Counted from the first letter of the stretch, positions 1 to 4,755 are shown. The stretch: DNA of 5,061 bases from an uncultured Saprospiraceae bacterium (GCA_937959095.1 CALGLY010000095.1:1-5061), one strand, 5' to 3'. Numbers and translations: made by a program. Notes: a model not told the origin generated them from the letters alone.

Positions 1-765
1 GTAGCAGAGCTTGCTAAAAGCATGGGCATTACGAGCGAAGTGCCTGCGGTACCTGCCATCGCGCTAGGAGCTGCCGAAGCTTCTTTATTTGACATGGTGA
101 AGGTATATGGCACACTCGCCAACCGAGGTAGCCGACCAGAACCCGTGTATATCACAAAGATTGTAGATAAGAATGGTAAGGTGCTTTTCAAATCGAATCC
201 AGAAGATCGCTTGCAATGCGCTGCCCCACTCAGTGTGGATGAAGCAGACATAATGAATGAAATGCTGCAAACGACCGTGAATAAAGGAACAGGTATTCGC
301 CTACGCTATCGCTACAAGATGACCACGCCACTAGCAGGCAAAACAGGAACGAGTCAAAATCATTCAGATGGTTGGTTTATGGGCTACACGCCCAACCTAG
401 TAGCGGGTACATGGGTAGGTGCAGACTCTCCTGCGGTTTATTTCCGCGATCTACGTCTTGGGCAAGGAGCAAATACTGCATTGCCTGTATTCGCCAATTT
501 TTGGCAAGGACTGTTGAAAGAAGAACAATTTGACCGCTATACAAAGGCTGATTTCCCCGAGCCTTCTGTGGATGTAGAGTCTAAGCTGAATTGTGCTGCA
601 AGCGTTATTTCAGATAGCATCTACTACGAAAACCGCATGAAGGCACTCAAGAAGGATTCTGTAATAGTAAAGGAACTCCCGAAGCCACAAGTAGTGGTGG
701 AGCTAGAACATAAAGAAAAACCTGCTGTGATCGCGCAGTTGGTAGGAAAGAAGATGAAAAAGTAA
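1..765 (+). CDS. Class A penicillin-binding protein (PBP1A type), C-terminal part
   Basis: Bifunctional peptidoglycan synthases of this family polymerise glycan strands and cross-link stem peptides on the outer face of the inner membrane. Only the last 254 codons are here. The frame is open from base 1, so the internal ATG at 22 is not the start. Visible is the C-terminal half of the transpeptidase domain: the VAELAKSMGI segment that normally follows the SxN motif, the IALGAAEASLFDMVKVYGTLANRG helix region, and the KTGT motif at 340-351 (visible residues 114-117), followed by the typical SDGWFMGYTPNLVAGTWVGAD and GANTALPVFANFW stretches. The catalytic Ser and the glycosyltransferase domain lie upstream of the window. 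A charged, lysine-rich tail of about 70 residues follows the domain and ends in KKMKK. An intrinsic terminator stands 54 bases after the stop. The PBP1A assignment is firm at family level; paralogues cannot be told apart from this fragment. Confidence 0.95.
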   Translation, partial: VAELAKSMGITSEVPAVPAIALGAAEASLFDMVKVYGTLANRGSRPEPVYITKIVDKNGKVLFKSNPEDRLQCAAPLSVDEADIMNEMLQTTVNKGTGIRLRYRYKMTTPLAGKTGTSQNHSDGWFMGYTPNLVAGTWVGADSPAVYFRDLRLGQGANTALPVFANFWQGLLKEEQFDRYTKADFPEPSVDVESKLNCAASVISDSIYYENRMKALKKDSVIVKELPKPQVVVELEHKEKPAVIAQLVGKKMKK

Positions 766-818
766 GAGAACCTGTTTAAAAGATGATTTAAGTTAGTAGA
801 GAAGGTGCTAGTTTGTAC

Positions 819-851
819 GCCTGGCTTGTTTTTAGCAAGTCAGGCTTTTTT
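819..851 (+). terminator. Intrinsic terminator of the PBP1A gene
   Basis: A 10-bp stem, GCCTGGCTTG (819-828) with CAAGTCAGGC (836-845), contains one G-U pair and a 7-base loop and is followed directly by six T (846-851). This is a canonical Rho-independent terminator. It separates the PBP gene from the non-coding array downstream. Confidence 0.93.
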
Positions 852-1054
852 GTGTTTTTACTTCATTTTCGCTGCTAAAGTGTTAAAATTTGAATAAAAA
901 CACTTTTTTTTCTCAAAAAAACATCCTTTTTTTTATCCCTAAATAAAATAGAAAAATATGTTTTTCTCACAAATACAAGCACATAACGAATTGACAATGA
1001 ATTGATTAGTAAATTTTTAAACTTAATTAATTTTCACAATTATTCATTTATGTC
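852..1054. other. AT-rich non-coding spacer
   Basis: No credible reading frame on either strand. The stretch is extremely AT-rich, with homopolymer runs of T and A around 904-935. I see no copy of the ATATGTTCATGGGAT box and no convincing hairpin. A loose promoter-like match (TTG at 991, TAaaTTTT at 1010) has the wrong spacing, so I do not call it. Confidence 0.6.
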
Positions 1055-1086
1055 CTTGTGACACTCCAAATCTACTTGCATATTTG
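1055..1086 (+). promoter_or_regulatory. Putative promoter of small RNA unit 1
   Basis: CTTG (1055-1058), a 20-base spacer, then CATATTTG (1079-1086). This fits the Bacteroidota housekeeping consensus TTTG / TAnnTTTG with one mismatch in each element. The geometry and the -7 sequence are identical to those upstream of unit 3. A start near 1092 is inferred. Confidence 0.6.
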
Positions 1087-1091
1087 TATTG

Positions 1092-1228
1092 TAATTAATG
1101 ATAAGAGGAGATAAGAACCAAAAAATGCTGCTAAAAGATGTGGCAAATTAAATACGATAATATGTTCATGGGATTATAATTTGTTGATGGTGAGTCGTCC
1201 CGGATTTTATTCGGGACGAATTACTTTA
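1092..1228 (+). ncRNA. Putative small RNA, array unit 1
   Basis: Non-coding unit of about 135 bases, bounded by the promoter-like site ending at 1086 and a hairpin at 1195-1219. It carries the array box ATATGTTCATGGGAT (1160-1174, continuing TAT), 20 bases before the hairpin stem. The stem TCGTCCCG (1195-1202) pairs perfectly with CGGGACGA (1212-1219), and three more inner pairs (one G-U) leave a 3-base loop. The tail ATTACTTTACA is only moderately U-rich, so termination may be leaky. The 5' part has no similarity to the other units. The 5' end is inferred from the promoter. I do not recognise a known RNA family. Confidence 0.55.
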
Positions 1229-1282
1229 CAAAGCGATTCAATGACTTAAGATAAATATAATTGTAAGTATTTCGCACCAAGC

Positions 1283-1315
1283 AAAAAAAGAGGTTACTCA
1301 AAAGCGAGCAACCTC
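1283..1315 (-). terminator. Intrinsic terminator on the minus strand
   Basis: Read on the minus strand, GAGGTT (1315-1310) pairs with AACCTC (1295-1290) and GCTC/GAGT form the inner stem with one mismatch, leaving a six-base loop. Seven U follow (A-run at 1283-1289 of the plus strand). No minus-strand gene other than the proposed small RNA lies upstream to use it. Confidence 0.8.
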
Positions 1316-1392
1316 GGATACTTAAATCATGTTCACGGGATATAATTAAAACAACTTATAGGGATAAAGGATCAAATCTTTCTTTATTAGCT
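1283..1392 (-). ncRNA. Putative antisense or sponge small RNA within the array
   Basis: A minus-strand unit of about 110 bases between a promoter-like site (1398-1429) and the terminator at 1283-1315. Before the terminator hairpin it carries ATCCCGTGAACAT (plus-strand coordinates 1341-1329). This is the reverse complement of the array box with one C for T change in plus-strand terms. The RNA could pair with the box in all four plus-strand units over 13 consecutive bases, with one G-U pair. The plus strand has no hairpin after this inverted box, which argues that the minus orientation is the functional one. Transcription and the sponge role are inference. Confidence 0.5.
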
Positions 1393-1397
1393 TGGTG

Positions 1398-1429
1398 CGA
1401 ATTTACTTCAACTTTTTGGATTATGCAAA
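1398..1429 (-). promoter_or_regulatory. Putative promoter of the minus-strand small RNA
   Basis: On the minus strand TTTG (1429-1426), exactly 20 bases, then TAAATTCG (1405-1398), one mismatch from TAnnTTTG. The spacer length equals that of the plus-strand promoters in this array. A start near 1392 is inferred, inside the outer arm of the inverted repeat. Confidence 0.5.
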
Positions 1430-1459
1430 TCTCGAAAACCTAAAGAATTTTGTTTTTGG

Positions 1460-1512
1460 ATATGTTCATGGGATTATGATAGTGAGTCGTGCTAGTGTAC
1501 GACTCTTTTTTA
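1460..1512 (+). ncRNA. Putative small RNA, array unit 2 (3' part)
   Basis: The array box (1460-1474, then TAT) is followed by a perfect 7-bp stem, GAGTCGT (1484-1490) with ACGACTC (1499-1505), with two further inner pairs. Six T follow (1506-1511), making a strong intrinsic terminator. The 5' end is not determined. I find no good promoter of the array type upstream, where the minus-strand promoter lies instead. The unit may be transcribed by read-through from unit 1, whose terminator is weaker, or start close to the box. A 102-codon frame crossing this stretch from 1392 runs through the terminator and is not credible as a gene. Confidence 0.5.
1484..1511 (+). terminator. Intrinsic terminator, array unit 2
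   Basis: Perfect 7-bp stem GAGTCGT/ACGACTC closed by a small loop, followed directly by six T. No protein gene lies immediately upstream, so it most likely ends a small RNA. Confidence 0.85.
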
Positions 1513-1657
1513 TTAAGAAAATTCCTTCCAGTTCTATTTACTTTCCTTGCTATTTATTTTCACATTTGAGGATTAATTTTATTTATAGTTTTTTGACTTT
1601 CAATGCAACTTGTATTGAAGTGCTCCGTACTATAATTCACAATAGATCTTTTTTGTC

Positions 1658-1689
1658 TTTGTTTGATATTGAAAATAAATTCATATTTG
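1658..1689 (+). promoter_or_regulatory. Putative promoter of small RNA unit 3
   Basis: TTTG (1658-1661), 20-base spacer, CATATTTG (1682-1689). The -33 element is perfect and the -7 element differs from TAnnTTTG in its first base only. The -7 element is identical to that of unit 1. A start near 1696 is inferred. Confidence 0.62.
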
Positions 1690-1695
1690 CATCAT

Positions 1696-1865
1696 CATAA
1701 ATAGGAATACATTTTAATAAGTTAAGTTTTTGTTAAAATGGAATTTATACACAAATTGAAAGATAAACTGCATTTTTAGCAGTATCAAGATATAATATGT
1801 TCATGGGATAAAAATTTTGTTTAGGTAAGTCGTCCTAGAGAAAATCTAGGACGATCTACTTATTT
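1696..1865 (+). ncRNA. Putative small RNA, array unit 3
   Basis: About 170 bases from the inferred start to a T-rich stretch. The unit has a small upstream hairpin CTGC/GCAG (about 1769-1783), the array box at 1795-1809, and a perfect 10-bp stem TCGTCCTAGA (1830-1839) with TCTAGGACGA (1845-1854) over a 5-base loop. The tail TCTACTTATTTT is moderately U-rich and resembles that of unit 1. Units 1 and 3 also share the box-to-stem distance (20 bases between) and the -7 element. No protein-coding potential is evident. Confidence 0.55.
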
Positions 1866-2034
1866 TGGGTTTCCCACTATCTATACCTACCAATTACATC
1901 TCTCAATTACACGATTACAGTTCTAAAAAAATATTTACACCTCTAGTTGTTTTATTCAAATAATACTAGATTGTATCTCTATATCTCAAAATAGATATTA
2001 TACAACAAGGATAAAGCCATATACTCAAAAGTAA

Positions 2035-2066
2035 TTTGATAAAATGGATTATCTTACTTATGCATA
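2035..2066 (+). promoter_or_regulatory. Weak candidate promoter of small RNA unit 4
   Basis: TTTG (2035-2038), exactly 20 bases, then TATGCATA (2059-2066). The TA of the -7 element is present but its TTTG half is not, so this rests mainly on spacing and on its place relative to the box. Confidence 0.3.
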
Positions 2067-2072
2067 TGCTTA

Positions 2073-2160
2073 CTGTATTACCACTATACACTTTACAAAG
2101 ATTTATATGTTCATGGGATTATTGTGTGGTCGTGTCTACAAGGAGACGACCACTTTTTTT
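2073..2160 (+). ncRNA. Putative small RNA, array unit 4
   Basis: The array box (2105-2119, then TAT) is followed by a perfect 8-bp stem GTGGTCGT (2126-2133) with ACGACCAC (2146-2153) and seven T (2154-2160), the strongest terminator of the array. The 5' end is a guess from a weak promoter match. The 11-mer ACTTTACAAAG just before the box (2090-2100) also occurs just after the hairpin of unit 1 (1223-1233). A 66-codon minus-strand frame over this area (2119-2319) covers the terminator and shows no family signature. Confidence 0.5.
2126..2160 (+). terminator. Intrinsic terminator, array unit 4
   Basis: Perfect 8-bp GTGGTCGT/ACGACCAC stem followed directly by seven T. It is the last element of the array before the DUF4290 promoter region. 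Confidence 0.87.
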
Positions 2161-2298
2161 ACTAGCCAATAACAAAACAAATTGAAGATTAAGAAGACAT
2201 AGAACATATATATCATACCATGTTGAGATTAAGTGTAACTTCGACTTGGCTCTTATAAAGAAAAAAGCATGCTGTATATATTTTTGATTTTCAACTAA

Positions 2299-2372
2299 GT
2301 AGCAAAAAAATACAAGCAAAAAAATTACAAAATGTGTATGTTTTATATGTAATTTGACTTGCTTTATGCTAC
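2299..2372. repeat. Interrupted long inverted repeat upstream of the DUF4290 promoter
   Basis: Three paired blocks nest in order: GTAGCA (2299-2304) with TGCTAC (2367-2372), AAGCA (2314-2318) with TGCTT (2360-2364), and AAATTACA (2322-2329) with TGTAATTT (2348-2355). The blocks are separated by unpaired A-rich DNA. The right arm covers the -33 element of the putative promoter at 2358-2389, so this could be a protein-binding or cruciform site. The bases before it (2161-2298) show nothing I can name. Confidence 0.45.
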
Positions 2373-2389
2373 TAAGTCCCTTATATTTG
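2358..2389 (+). promoter_or_regulatory. Putative promoter of the DUF4290 gene
   Basis: CTTG (2358-2361), a 20-base spacer, then TATATTTG (2382-2389), a perfect match to TAnnTTTG. This is the best promoter match in the window. It predicts a start near 2395 and a leader of about 265 bases before the DUF4290 start codon. The 20-base spacing matches the small RNA promoters. Confidence 0.65.
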
Positions 2390-2391
2390 CG

Positions 2392-2450
2392 TAGCTAAGA
2401 AGAAATATTCAATAGCTTCACTCTATTATCTAATCTATATCTTCTAGCTA
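2392..2450 (+). promoter_or_regulatory. Hairpin at the 5' end of the DUF4290 leader
   Basis: TAGCTAAGAAGA (2392-2403) pairs with TCTTCTAGCTA (2440-2450) over 11 base pairs with one bulged A. Inside, AATAG (2411-2415) pairs with CTATT (2423-2427). It sits at the expected 5' end of the mRNA, where such structures often protect transcripts or regulate translation. The function is inference. It resembles no riboswitch I know. Confidence 0.4.
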
Positions 2451-2596
2451 GTTAGTAATTACAATCCCTGTTTTAAAGCTACTTCACTTAGTATTTTTTT
2501 TTATAGTGAATTAAATCTTTACCAAAAGAATCTAGGCTTCTATAGGATATTGCATTACGCAAAACGAAAACATTATTATAGACTTTCCAGACTCTC

Positions 2597-2632
2597 GTAT
2601 CAAGTTATCTTATTTAACACCAAGCTTGATAC
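2597..2632 (+). promoter_or_regulatory. Hairpin just before the DUF4290 start
   Basis: GTATCAAG (2597-2604) and CTTGATAC (2625-2632) are perfect 8-bp complements around a 20-base loop, ending 27 bases before the ATG. No T-run follows, so it is not a terminator. It may shape access to the start region or be an operator. The stretch 2451-2596 holds only AT-rich DNA with a weak TTCACT/AGTGAA pairing (2483-2510) around a T-run. Confidence 0.4.
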
Positions 2633-2659
2633 CTGAACTTTAATATATTTCAACTAATT

Positions 2660-3442
2660 ATGAGTTCACTAAATATGGAGTATAACTCCGGACGCGACCT
2701 TCTGACCATACCTGAATATGGCAGAAACGTTCAAAAATTAATCCTTCACGCAAAAACCATAGAAAACGCTGAAGAACGACAACAATTCACTGATCGAATC
2801 GTAGATTTGATGATGCAGATGTCGCCACAAAGCAAAAACATGGATGATGCACGCCAGCGACTTTGGCAGCATGTCTTCCATATAGCAGGTTACGACTTCG
2901 ATGTAGCTCCTCCAGAAGATATTGAGATAAGCGAAGAATACGAAGATCGTCGTCCCGACCCTATGGATTATCCTGTAAAAGGCGTTCGTTTTCGCCATTA
3001 TGGGCATAATGTTCAAAACCTCATTCAGAAAGCCTTGCTCATGGAGGAAGGCCCAATTAGAGATGGTTTCGTGGAAACGATAGGTAACTATATGAAGTTG
3101 GCTTATAAGACATGGAATAGAGAACACTATATTAGTGATGAAATTATCATCAATGATTTAGAAACCCTCTCCAATGGCGAATTGACCATGCGTGAAAATG
3201 CCTCTTTAGATACCCTTACGAATGCAAATCGCAGACGTAAGCGCAGTAACGATAGAGATGGTAGAGATGGTAGAGATCGAGATAACCGAGGCGGGCGTGA
3301 CAGAGACTATCGAGGTGGGCGCGACAGAGATTATAGAGGTGGGCGCGACAGAGATTATCGCGACAACCGAGGTGGTGGACGCGACGGCGGCAGATATGGC
3401 CGAAATAACAATAATAGTAGCGACAGAAGAAGACGCAGATAA
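2660..3442 (+). CDS. DUF4290 family protein with Arg/Gly/Asp-rich repeat tail
   Basis: A 260-residue protein of unknown function. Residues 6 to about 170 match the DUF4290 family as I know it from Bacteroidota: an N-terminal MEYNSGRDLLTIPEYGRNVQ block, a helical stretch, and a second RHYGHNVQNLIQKAL block that echoes the first (EYGRNVQKLILHA), which suggests an internal duplication. Residues from about 193 to the end are low complexity: RRRKR, DGR repeats, three RGGRDRDY units, RGGGRDGGRYGR, NNNNSS and RRRRR. Such RGG/RD tails are typical of nucleic-acid-binding or disordered regions, so RNA association is a reasonable inference. No signal peptide or membrane segment is visible, so the protein is cytoplasmic. 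The ATG at 2660 is followed by a second in-frame ATG at 2675, where the conserved domain begins. Neither has a Shine-Dalgarno sequence, so either could be used. The gene appears monocistronic, with its own promoter, and converges on SCO. Confidence 0.88.
   Translation: MSSLNMEYNSGRDLLTIPEYGRNVQKLILHAKTIENAEERQQFTDRIVDLMMQMSPQSKNMDDARQRLWQHVFHIAGYDFDVAPPEDIEISEEYEDRRPDPMDYPVKGVRFRHYGHNVQNLIQKALLMEEGPIRDGFVETIGNYMKLAYKTWNREHYISDEIIINDLETLSNGELTMRENASLDTLTNANRRRKRSNDRDGRDGRDRDNRGGRDRDYRGGRDRDYRGGRDRDYRDNRGGGRDGGRYGRNNNNSSDRRRRR
3287..3358 (+). repeat. Three 24-bp tandem repeats encoding RGGRDRDY
   Basis: Consecutive 24-base units at 3287-3310, 3311-3334 and 3335-3358 each encode RGGRDRDY and differ by only a few bases, mostly silent. 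Shorter GATGGTAGA-type units precede them (about 3250-3275, encoding DGR). Near-identity at DNA level points to expansion by slippage or unequal recombination, so copy number probably varies between strains. Confidence 0.88.
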
Positions 3443-3456
3443 ACGCTACTATAATT

Positions 3457-3493
3457 CATCTGCACAGGATTTATTAGAATTCCTGTGCAGATG
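3457..3493. terminator. Hairpin between convergent genes, probably a two-way terminator
   Basis: CATCTGCACAGGA (3457-3469) and TCCTGTGCAGATG (3481-3493) form a perfect 13-bp stem with an 11-base loop. It lies between the DUF4290 stop (3442) and the SCO stop (3527), where it could end or protect both mRNAs. There is no immediate U-tract on either side; on the plus strand a TTTTT run comes only at about 3505. True intrinsic termination is therefore less certain than the structure. Confidence 0.7.
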
Positions 3494-3526
3494 TTACCAA
3501 TCCATTTTTGAATTCTTATTATTCCC

Positions 3527-4213
3527 CTAAATTCCCTCTCCCTCTTTTTTCAATAATTCAATATCTACTATCAATTGCTGAATATCGGTCTTCTTCAAGC
3601 CATTATAGATGCCCCTGATGTGCTTATTTTGGTCGATGAGTACGAAATTTTCAGTATGCAAAAATTCATCCAATTCTTTCTTTAAACCTAAATCCTCTTC
3701 GACGAAATAGTCTTTCCTTCCGAGTTTATAAATGTCTACTTGGCTGCCTGTTACTATATGCCACTTGCCAGATACGATTCCTTTTTCTTCCGCATATTCT
3801 TTGAGTACAGGAACGGAATCGCGCGTGGGTGTCACGGAATGAGAAAGTAATAATACATCGTCATCCTTCAGAAATTCATCTTGCAAAATGCCCATATTGG
3901 CAGTCATTTTAGGGCAAATACCAGGGCAAATCGTGAAAAAAAAATCCGTAACATAGATTTTCCCGTCAAAAGTTTTTCCAGTGATCGTATCCCCTTCTTG
4001 ATTGACGAGCTGGAAAGGCGAAATTTGATGAAAAGTATCTAAACGTGCCTCATTGGGAGCTATCCAATGCGGTGTGAATGTAGCATCTTGATAGTAAGGC
4101 AATTGCTCTACCCTACTGCTTTTTTCGGATGGTTTTTCGCTACAAGCAAATAAAATAACGAACAAGCTTACACTTAGTCTCAACGCCCGTTGTGCGTACT
4201 TCTTTATTTTCAT
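3527..4213 (-). CDS. SCO1/SenC family copper chaperone, lipoprotein
   Basis: A 228-residue thioredoxin-fold protein of the SCO family. These proteins bind copper and, by family knowledge, deliver it to or reduce the CuA site of cytochrome c oxidase on the outer face of the inner membrane. The copper-binding residues are all visible: the CxxxC motif CPGIC (Cys96, Cys100) after FFFTICP, and the distal His186 in LHTENFVLID. The SHSVTPTRDSVPVL segment (about 124-137) is the family's SVDPxRD region. An N-terminal signal with KIKK, a hydrophobic stretch and a lipobox LFAC (Cys24) marks it as a lipoprotein. Length is normal for the family. The gene lies 98 bases downstream of the DUF2007 gene on the same strand, so co-transcription is possible. 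No cytochrome oxidase gene is visible here. The ATG at 4213 is the start because the lipoprotein signal begins directly after it. Confidence 0.93.
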   Translation of the reverse strand: MKIKKYAQRALRLSVSLFVILFACSEKPSEKSSRVEQLPYYQDATFTPHWIAPNEARLDTFHQISPFQLVNQEGDTITGKTFDGKIYVTDFFFTICPGICPKMTANMGILQDEFLKDDDVLLLSHSVTPTRDSVPVLKEYAEEKGIVSGKWHIVTGSQVDIYKLGRKDYFVEEDLGLKKELDEFLHTENFVLIDQNKHIRGIYNGLKKTDIQQLIVDIELLKKEGEGI

Positions 4214-4311
4214 GTCTTGTTCTTATTGATATGGATTAGACAATGGGATTAGTGTTTTTTTTCAGTTTTTAGATCGCTTTATTGAATGTTTTTTAGGCTT
4301 GATTATTTACA

Positions 4312-4755
4312 TCAAAACAAATCCCAATCACTAAACACCACCCCTGCCGCACGCAGATAAACCCGCAAAATCAAAAGAATGGTGATAAAGGTAATCCCAA
4401 CGACCCACCACCAAAACTTCGCATCGCGGCGCGTACCGAGGCTTTTTTCATATTCAATATCCTCTAGGGTTGCCTCTCTAAAATCTTGTCCTTCACCCGT
4501 CCGTTGCTGATAATCCATCTGATCGAGCAAGACTTGAGCGACTTCGGCATCATGGGTTTTTACGTGTAGCGCGACATTGGCAGAGCCACCCAAGGGCAAG
4601 GCAGTACCGACATGCGTATTGGAAACAAAACAAGGAATACCTTCTTCTTTCAGTCGTGCCGCATAGATGTGTGCTTGCGATTCAAAAGCAAAATATTTGA
4701 TGATAATCACCTTATCTTCTTGCCCAAACTGTCCTGAATAATCTAGTATATCCAT
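4312..4755 (-). CDS. DUF2007 domain protein with one C-terminal membrane segment
   Basis: A 147-residue protein. Residues about 16-82 form a small alpha/beta domain of the DUF2007 type (annotated as a putative signal-transducing domain): an IIIKYFAFESQAHIYAARLKEEGIPCFV block, then NTHVGTALPLGGSANVALHVKTHDAEVAQVLLDQ. The pattern of a strand, a helix with ARLKEEGI, and a second strand plus helix ending in the A-x-x-LL motif is typical. A charged linker follows, then a strongly hydrophobic segment at about 114-134 (FWWWVVGITFITILLILRVYL), so the domain is probably cytoplasmic and membrane-tethered. I know of no proven function. It precedes SCO by 98 bases on the same strand, but that gap makes an operon only plausible. 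The leader contains a long palindrome at 4788-4824. No Shine-Dalgarno sequence is seen; an A-run precedes the ATG. Confidence 0.88.
   Translation of the reverse strand: MDILDYSGQFGQEDKVIIIKYFAFESQAHIYAARLKEEGIPCFVSNTHVGTALPLGGSANVALHVKTHDAEVAQVLLDQMDYQQRTGEGQDFREATLEDIEYEKSLGTRRDAKFWWWVVGITFITILLILRVYLRAAGVVFSDWDLF

Larger units (their letters stand above)
1271..1401. repeat. 12-bp perfect inverted repeat bracketing a minus-strand RNA unit
   Basis: TTCGCACCAAGC (1271-1282) and GCTTGGTGCGAA (1390-1401) are exact reverse complements separated by 107 bases. One arm abuts the A-run that is the U-tract of the minus-strand terminator. The other contains part of the minus-strand -7 element. The arrangement resembles the terminal inverted repeats of a miniature mobile element. 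I see no clear target-site duplication and no coding capacity. A long-range RNA stem is the alternative, although the U-tract should end the transcript before the second arm is made. Confidence 0.7.
1160..2122 (+). repeat. Four-copy direct repeat: 15-bp box followed by a hairpin
   Basis: The box ATATGTTCATGGGAT occurs identically at 1160-1174, 1460-1474, 1795-1809 and 2105-2119. Three copies continue with TAT. Start-to-start distances are 300, 335 and 310 bases. Each box is followed after 11-21 bases by a hairpin with the invariant base TCGT/ACGA: 1195-1219, 1484-1505, 1830-1854 and 2126-2153. A near-copy in inverted orientation is at 1329-1341. The DNA between the boxes is not visibly alike, so this is not a recent simple tandem duplication. 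Box and hairpin appear to be conserved by selection, or spread as a small cassette. Confidence 0.9.

Noticed and set aside
85..270. 61-codon minus-strand frame inside the PBP gene
   Set aside because: Antisense shadow of the transpeptidase domain.
1223..1233. ACTTTACAAAG repeated at 2090-2100
   Set aside because: An 11-base repeat in AT-rich DNA, located after the hairpin in one case and before the box in the other, so it is not a consistent part of the unit.
1392..1700. 102-codon plus-strand frame
   Set aside because: It begins at a TTG, crosses the unit 2 box, hairpin and U-tract and the unit 3 promoter, and reads as AT-driven Phe/Ile/Ser-rich sequence with no family signature.
1160..2122. 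CRISPR array
   Set aside because: The repeated box is only 15 bp, the spacing is 300 bp or more, and no cas genes are present, which does not fit CRISPR repeat-spacer architecture.
2119..2319. 66-codon minus-strand frame
   Set aside because: It overlaps the unit 4 terminator, has composition expected of AT-rich non-coding DNA, and has no recognisable domain.
2483..2510. TTCACT/AGTGAA with an internal T-run as a terminator or attenuator
   Set aside because: The stem is only 6 bp and AT-rich, and the T-run is in the loop rather than after the stem.
2738..3127. 129-codon minus-strand frame inside DUF4290
   Set aside because: It lies antisense to a clearly conserved domain and is a frame shadow.
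3222..3530. 102-codon plus-strand frame overlapping the DUF4290 tail
   Set aside because: Its Thr/Glu/Ile repeats arise from reading the RGGRDRDY repeat DNA in another frame, and it runs through the intergenic hairpin.
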